Shown here: in pieces, positions 60,609 through 64,000 of the stretch
How positions within the stretch are numbered: position 1 is the first letter of the stretch
How the letters are laid out: every line of letters begins with the position of its first letter
Assembly (NCBI RefSeq): GCF_965249985.1
Contig: NZ_OZ252280.1
Strand: one strand, 5' to 3'
Length of the DNA: 64,000 bases
Origin: Algiphilus sp022763315
Lineage (GTDB): Bacteria; Pseudomonadota; Gammaproteobacteria; Nevskiales; Nevskiaceae
Program-made: the position numbers and the translations under genes
The notes under the pieces: generated by a model
Told to the model about the DNA's origin: nothing
The model's database searches: none
The model's input: the letters and a program-made list of their open reading frames with translations, nothing else

Positions 60609-61004
60609 TTAGGCGACGTAACAGAGAACCTCGCCCCCGATGCCTTCCACACGGGCCTGACGATCCGTACGCAGGCCGCGCGACGTCGACACGATGGCGA
60701 CACCGAGCCCGCCCATGACGCTGGGCAGCTCGCTCTTGCCGCGGAACATCCGCAGCGACGGCTTGCTGGCGCGCTCCAGGCGCTCAATCACGGGCTTGCC
60801 GCCGAAGTACTTCAGCGTCACCGTGATCGTGGCCTGCGCGCCTTCACCGGTCATCGACACATCGGTGATGTAGCCTTCCGACTTCAGCACTTCGGCCAGG
60901 TGCAGCTTGAGCTTGGAGGCAGGCGCAGTGACGGTGCGCTTGCCGGCGGCCTGGCCGTTGCGAATGCGGGTGAGGAAATCGCTGATGGGATCATTCATGC
61001 TCAT
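60609..61004 (-). CDS. rpsH: Small ribosomal subunit protein uS8
   Basis: This 131-residue protein starts MSMNDPISDFLTRIRNGQ and ends with GLGVAIVSTSRGLRTDRQAR plus GGEVLCYVA. In E. coli S8 represses the spc operon through a site near rplE. No obvious copy of that site was recognised here. Confidence 0.96.
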   Translation of the reverse strand: MSMNDPISDFLTRIRNGQAAGKRTVTAPASKLKLHLAEVLKSEGYITDVSMTGEGAQATITVTLKYFGGKPVIERLERASKPSLRMFRGKSELPSVMGGLGVAIVSTSRGLRTDRQARVEGIGGEVLCYVA

Positions 61005-61015
61005 GAAAAATGCTC

Positions 61016-61321
61016 CTACCAGCTCGACTTCTTGAGACCCGGGATCTCGCCGTCCATGGCTGCCTTACGCAGCACATTGCGGCCGAGACCGAACTTCCGG
61101 TAAACACCGCGCGGACGGCCCGTGATGGCACAGCGATTCTGACCCCGGCTCGGGCTGGAATCGCGCGGCAGCTTCTGCAGCGCAACGACAGCGGCCATCT
61201 TTTCCTCGTAGCTCGCGGTCTCGCTGCTGATCGTTTGCTTGAGCGCTGCACGCTTCTTGGCGTACTTGGCCGCCAATTTGGTGCGCTTGCGCTCACGGTT
61301 CATCATGCTTTGCTTTGCCAT
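61016..61321 (-). CDS. rpsN: Small ribosomal subunit protein uS14, zinc-free form
   Basis: This 101-residue long-form S14 starts MAKQSMMNRERKRTKLAAKY and ends KFGLGRNVLRKAAMDGEIPG. It lacks the CxxC pairs of the short zinc form, having only one Cys in NRCAITGRPRG. Confidence 0.96.
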   Translation of the reverse strand: MAKQSMMNRERKRTKLAAKYAKKRAALKQTISSETASYEEKMAAVVALQKLPRDSSPSRGQNRCAITGRPRGVYRKFGLGRNVLRKAAMDGEIPGLKKSSW

Positions 61322-61332
61322 GCGTCAAATGC

Positions 61333-61896
61333 CTACTTGCGGAAGGGGAAGCCGAAGGCGTCAAGCAACATCCGGCCTTCTTCGTTGGTCTTCGCGGTGG
61401 TCGTGAACGTAATGTTCATGCCGCGCATCTTGTCGATCTTGTCGTAGTCGATCTCGGGAAAAATGATCTGCTCATTGATCCCGAAGTTGAAATTGCCCGA
61501 GCCGTCGAACCCGCGCGCGGAGATGCCGCGGAAGTCGCGCAGACGCGGTAGACCAATGTGAATCAGTCGCTCGAGGAACTCGTACATACGGGCACCACGC
61601 AGTGTGACCTTGGTGCCGATTGGAAATTCCTCACGGATGTTGAAACCCGCGATGGCCTTGCGCGCCTTGGTGATCACCGGCTTCTGGCCGGAAATGGCGG
61701 TCAGGTCGGCGACGGCGTGCTCAAGCACCTTGCGGTCGCGCACGGCCTCGCCCACACCCATATTGAGCGTGATCTTCTGGAGACGCGGCACGGCGTTGAT
61801 ATTGCAGCCCAGCTGCTGCTGCAGTTCACCGCGCAACTTGTCGCGGTACAGCGCCTGCATGTTCGGGACGGGCTTGCTGGCGGCTTGCTCAGCCAT
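61333..61896 (-). CDS. rplE: Large ribosomal subunit protein uL5
   Basis: This 187-residue 5S rRNA-binding protein has KITLNMGVGEAVRDRKVLE, KPVITKARKAIAGFNIREEFPIG and FNFGINEQIIFPEIDYDKI. The ATG at 61896 overlaps rplX by eight bases. An upstream in-frame start at 61971 would extend into rplX and is rejected. Confidence 0.95.
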   Translation of the reverse strand: MAEQAASKPVPNMQALYRDKLRGELQQQLGCNINAVPRLQKITLNMGVGEAVRDRKVLEHAVADLTAISGQKPVITKARKAIAGFNIREEFPIGTKVTLRGARMYEFLERLIHIGLPRLRDFRGISARGFDGSGNFNFGINEQIIFPEIDYDKIDKMRGMNITFTTTAKTNEEGRMLLDAFGFPFRK

Positions 61897-62215
61897 CGAC
61901 CACCTCACCATTGGATTTGAAATAACGCACCTTGCGTGCCGCATCGCCCTCGCCTTCCACGCGATAGCCAATGCGGTCGCCCTTCTCGGCCTTGGCGTTC
62001 CAGAGCATCACGTTGGAGATATGCAATGGCATCTCCTTGTCCACGACGCCGCCGGGCACACCCTTGTTCGGGTCCGGACGCTGATGCTTCTTGACGACGT
62101 TGAGGCCCTCGACCAGCACGCGATCGTCGCTGACGACCCTGCTGACGGTGCCGCGACGGCCCTTGTCTTTGCCGGCGATGACGACGACGTCATCACCTTT
62201 GCGAATTCGCTTCAT
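61889..62215 (-). CDS. rplX: Large ribosomal subunit protein uL24
   Basis: This 108-residue protein starts MKRIRKGDDVVVIAGKDKGR, the KOW motif typical of L24, and has VVKKHQRPDPNKGVPGG. Usual position between rplN and rplE. Confidence 0.96.
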   Translation of the reverse strand: MKRIRKGDDVVVIAGKDKGRRGTVSRVVSDDRVLVEGLNVVKKHQRPDPNKGVPGGVVDKEMPLHISNVMLWNAKAEKGDRIGYRVEGEGDAARKVRYFKSNGEVVDG

Positions 62216-62235
62216 GACTCGATCCTGCCTGACCG

Positions 62236-62601
62236 CTAGAGGACTTCCGGGGCGAGCGAGATAATCCGCATGTACTTCTCGCGGAGCTCGCGCGTAACCG
62301 GTCCAAAGATTCGGGTTCCGATCGGGTTGCCGTTGTTGTCCAGCAGCACCGCCGCGTTGGTGTCGAAGCGGATCGCAGAACCGTCAGGACGGCGCACCGG
62401 ATGACGGGTCCGCACGATCACGGCCTTGTGTACATCGCCCTTCTTCACCTTGCCGCGTGGGATGGCGTCCTTGACCGTGACCTTGACCACATCACCGACG
62501 TGGGCGTAGCGCCGGCCGGTAGATCCGACCACACGGATCACCTGCACCATCTTGGCGCCGCTGTTGTCCGCTGCCAGAAGGGTGGATTCCTGTTGAATCA
62601 T
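62236..62601 (-). CDS. rplN: Large ribosomal subunit protein uL14
   Basis: This 121-residue protein starts MIQQESTLLAADNSGAKMV and ends FGPVTRELREKYMRIISLAPEVL. L14 is the docking site of RsfS, encoded at 50.4 kb. Only ten bases separate it from rpsQ, leaving no room for the separate spc promoter known in E. coli. Confidence 0.96.
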   Translation of the reverse strand: MIQQESTLLAADNSGAKMVQVIRVVGSTGRRYAHVGDVVKVTVKDAIPRGKVKKGDVHKAVIVRTRHPVRRPDGSAIRFDTNAAVLLDNNGNPIGTRIFGPVTRELREKYMRIISLAPEVL

Positions 62602-62611
62602 CGTTCGTTCC

Positions 62612-62902
62612 TCAGCTCGCCGCGGTCAATACGGTGGCGCGCTCGACAACCTCGACGAGCGTGAACGCCTTGTGCCGCGAAATCGGCCGGCAGGAGCGAA
62701 TCGACACCAGGTCGCCCTCGCGCGCGGTGTTTTCGGCATCGTGCACCTTGATCTTCGTCGAGCGGCGGATGTACTTGTTGTACAGGCCGTGACGGATACG
62801 GCGCTCGATCTTCACCGTGGCGGTCTTGTCCATTTTGTCGGACACAACCACCCCGTAAAGGACGCGCTGCGCGCTGCTGCTTTCTTGTTTCTCTTCCGAC
62901 AT
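62612..62902 (-). CDS. rpsQ: Small ribosomal subunit protein uS17
   Basis: This 96-residue protein (RVLYGVVVSDKMDKTATVKIE, then HDAENTAREGDLVSIRSCRPISRHK) matches S17, with a short acidic N-terminal extension. It lies between rpmC and rplN. Confidence 0.96.
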   Translation of the reverse strand: MSEEKQESSSAQRVLYGVVVSDKMDKTATVKIERRIRHGLYNKYIRRSTKIKVHDAENTAREGDLVSIRSCRPISRHKAFTLVEVVERATVLTAAS

Positions 62903-62916
62903 TGCTGTTCGTCCTG

Positions 62917-63117
62917 TTAGCCCTGCGCGCGACGCATGATGGTCTTCACGCGCGCGATGTTGCGGCGCACTTCACGCATGCGATGCGTCTGCGTGAGCTG
63001 GCCGGTGGCCCCCTGCATGCGGAGGTTAAACTGCTCCTTGCGGAGCGCCTCCAGCTCGGCGGTCAATCCGGCGGCATCCTTGCCGGCGATGCTCTTGAGG
63101 TAATCAGTGCTTTTCAT
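62917..63117 (-). CDS. rpmC: Large ribosomal subunit protein uL29
   Basis: This 66-residue helical protein has LEALRKEQFNLRMQGATGQL and REVRRNIARVKTIM, typical of L29. Its ATG shares one base with the rplP stop (TAATG). Confidence 0.95.
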   Translation of the reverse strand: MKSTDYLKSIAGKDAAGLTAELEALRKEQFNLRMQGATGQLTQTHRMREVRRNIARVKTIMRRAQG

Positions 63118-63530
63118 TACATGATCGTCCGGTTGACGAATTCAGTACGGACGGGGAGCTTGGCCGCAGCCAAGCGGAAGGCCTCGCGGGCGACTTCCTC
63201 GGACACCCCTTCCATTTCATAGATCATGCGGCCCGGCTGCACCTTGGCAGCCCAGAACTCCACGTTGCCCTTGCCCTTACCCATGCGGACTTCGAGCGGC
63301 TTGCTCGTCACCGGGGTGTCGGGGAAGACGCGAATCCAGATCTTGCCGCCACGCTTGACGTGCCGGTTGATGGCACGACGCGCCGCTTCGATCTGTCGCG
63401 CGGACAGCCGGCCGTGCTCCATGCACTTCAGGCCGTATTCGCCGAAGGAGACCTTGTTGCCACGCAGCGCCAGGCCACGGTTCTTGCCTTTCTGCTGCTT
63501 GCGGTACTTGGTTCGCTTGGGTTGCATCAT
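63117..63530 (-). CDS. rplP: Large ribosomal subunit protein uL16
   Basis: This 137-residue protein starts MMQPKRTKYRKQQKGKNRGLA and has RAINRHVKRGGKIWIRVFPD, KPLEVRMGKGKGNVEFW and EMEGVSEEVAREAFRLAAAKLP, diagnostic of L16. Confidence 0.96.
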   Translation of the reverse strand: MMQPKRTKYRKQQKGKNRGLALRGNKVSFGEYGLKCMEHGRLSARQIEAARRAINRHVKRGGKIWIRVFPDTPVTSKPLEVRMGKGKGNVEFWAAKVQPGRMIYEMEGVSEEVAREAFRLAAAKLPVRTEFVNRTIM

Positions 63531-63544
63531 GGCTGGCGTTCTCC

Positions 63545-64000
63545 TTAGCTGGCGGCTTCGGCCGGCTCAGCGGCGGCCTTGTCGGCTTCAAACTGCTCGC
63601 CGTTGAAGACCCAGACCTTCACACCGATGATCCCGTAGGTGGTGTGCGCCTCGGCCAGCCCGTAATCGATATTGGCACGCAGGGTGTGCAGCGGAACGCG
63701 GCCTTCGCGATACCACTCGGTCCGCGCGATCTCGGCACCGTTGAGGCGACCGCTGACCTGAATTTTGATGCCGCCTGCGCCGATGCGCATCGCGTTCTGC
63801 ACCGAGCGCTTCATGGCGCGACGGAACATGATGCGGCGCTCGAGCTGCTGGGCCACGGATTCCGCGATCAAATAGGCATCGAGTTCCGGCTTCCGGATTT
63901 CCTCGACCGAGACGTGCACCGCTTCGGCACGCAGACCCATCTTCTTGGCGACGTCCTGCTTCAGCTTTTCGATGTCCTCGCCCTTCTTGCCGATCACGAT
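63545..64000 (-). CDS. rpsC: Small ribosomal subunit protein uS3, C-terminal part
   Basis: The frame is open to the window edge, so the N-terminal part is outside. Visible are the KH-domain end IVIGKKGEDIEKLKQDVAKKMG, LDAYLIAESVAQQLERRIMFRRAMKR and LRANIDYGLAEAHTTYGIIGVKVW, all S3. The Ala/Glu-rich tail ends with TAG-complement at 63545. It continues the S10 operon order toward rplV. Confidence 0.95.
   Translation of the reverse strand: MVIGKKGEDIEKLKQDVAKKMGLRAEAVHVSVEEIRKPELDAYLIAESVAQQLERRIMFRRAMKRSVQNAMRIGAGGIKIQVSGRLNGAEIARTEWYREGRVPLHTLRANIDYGLAEAHTTYGIIGVKVWVFNGEQFEADKAAAEPAEAAS

Noticed and set aside
62602..62611. Separate spc operon promoter before rplN
   Set aside because: Only ten bases separate rpsQ from rplN, which leaves no space for a promoter; transcription probably continues from the S10 genes.

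Overview
This 64 kb window is chromosomal DNA from a high-G+C gammaproteobacterium. The S10/spc/alpha ribosomal gene order, a CysB-type LysR regulator, dusB and the proA-nadD-rsfS-rlmH block support that class. A DUF1302 outer-membrane protein, a WS/DGAT acyltransferase, a putidaredoxin-like electron-transfer pair and a P450 suggest a lipid-, hydrocarbon- or terpenoid-degrading lineage such as Nevskiales/Solimonadaceae. The family assignment is inference; no rRNA is present to confirm it.

Layout. (1) 1-9.8 kb: lipophilic-substrate metabolism. It holds a sulfotransferase end, two SDRs, a flavin reductase fused to a MarR-like domain, a DUF1302 protein, a wax-ester/triacylglycerol synthase, a [2Fe-2S] ferredoxin with its FAD reductase, and an isovaleryl-CoA-dehydrogenase-like enzyme. 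(2) 9.8-11.7 kb: a gene-free block made of a 635-bp tandem repeat in about 2.7 copies, packed with hairpins. (3) 11.7-22 kb: a membrane-anchored nuclease behind cysG, divergent cysB, a glutathione-dependent formaldehyde detoxification pair, a BASS transporter, two paralogous HDOD proteins, a helical protein of unknown function, and a zinc-type ArsR repressor with a CDF metal exporter. (4) 22-32 kb: an M48 lipoprotein peptidase, a complete tripartite RND efflux operon, a TauD-like oxygenase and a CASTOR/POLLUX-type ion channel. (5) 32-49.8 kb: mixed housekeeping and accessory genes. These include fabH, a SET-domain protein, a PrpF-family isomerase, a secreted methyltransferase paired with an NlpC/P60 lipoprotein, a P450, a cold-shock protein, a saccharopine-dehydrogenase-like reductase with an alpha/beta hydrolase, an rRNA methyltransferase with dusB, an MFS transporter, and a cytochrome b561 with two YceI proteins. 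(6) 49.9-64 kb, all on the minus strand: rlmH, rsfS, nadD, proA and holA, then the alpha, spc and S10-end ribosomal protein genes with secY and rpoA, running off the right edge inside rpsC.

The putidaredoxin-like pair near 6-7.5 kb has no oxygenase beside it, and the P450 near 38 kb has no redox partner, so they may work together. Many genes overlap by 1-8 bases or start at GTG/TTG with a good ribosome site, and several starts were chosen on that basis. No rRNA, tRNA, CRISPR array, phage gene or transposase was recognised. The least explained feature is the hairpin-rich tandem repeat at 9.94-11.72 kb.
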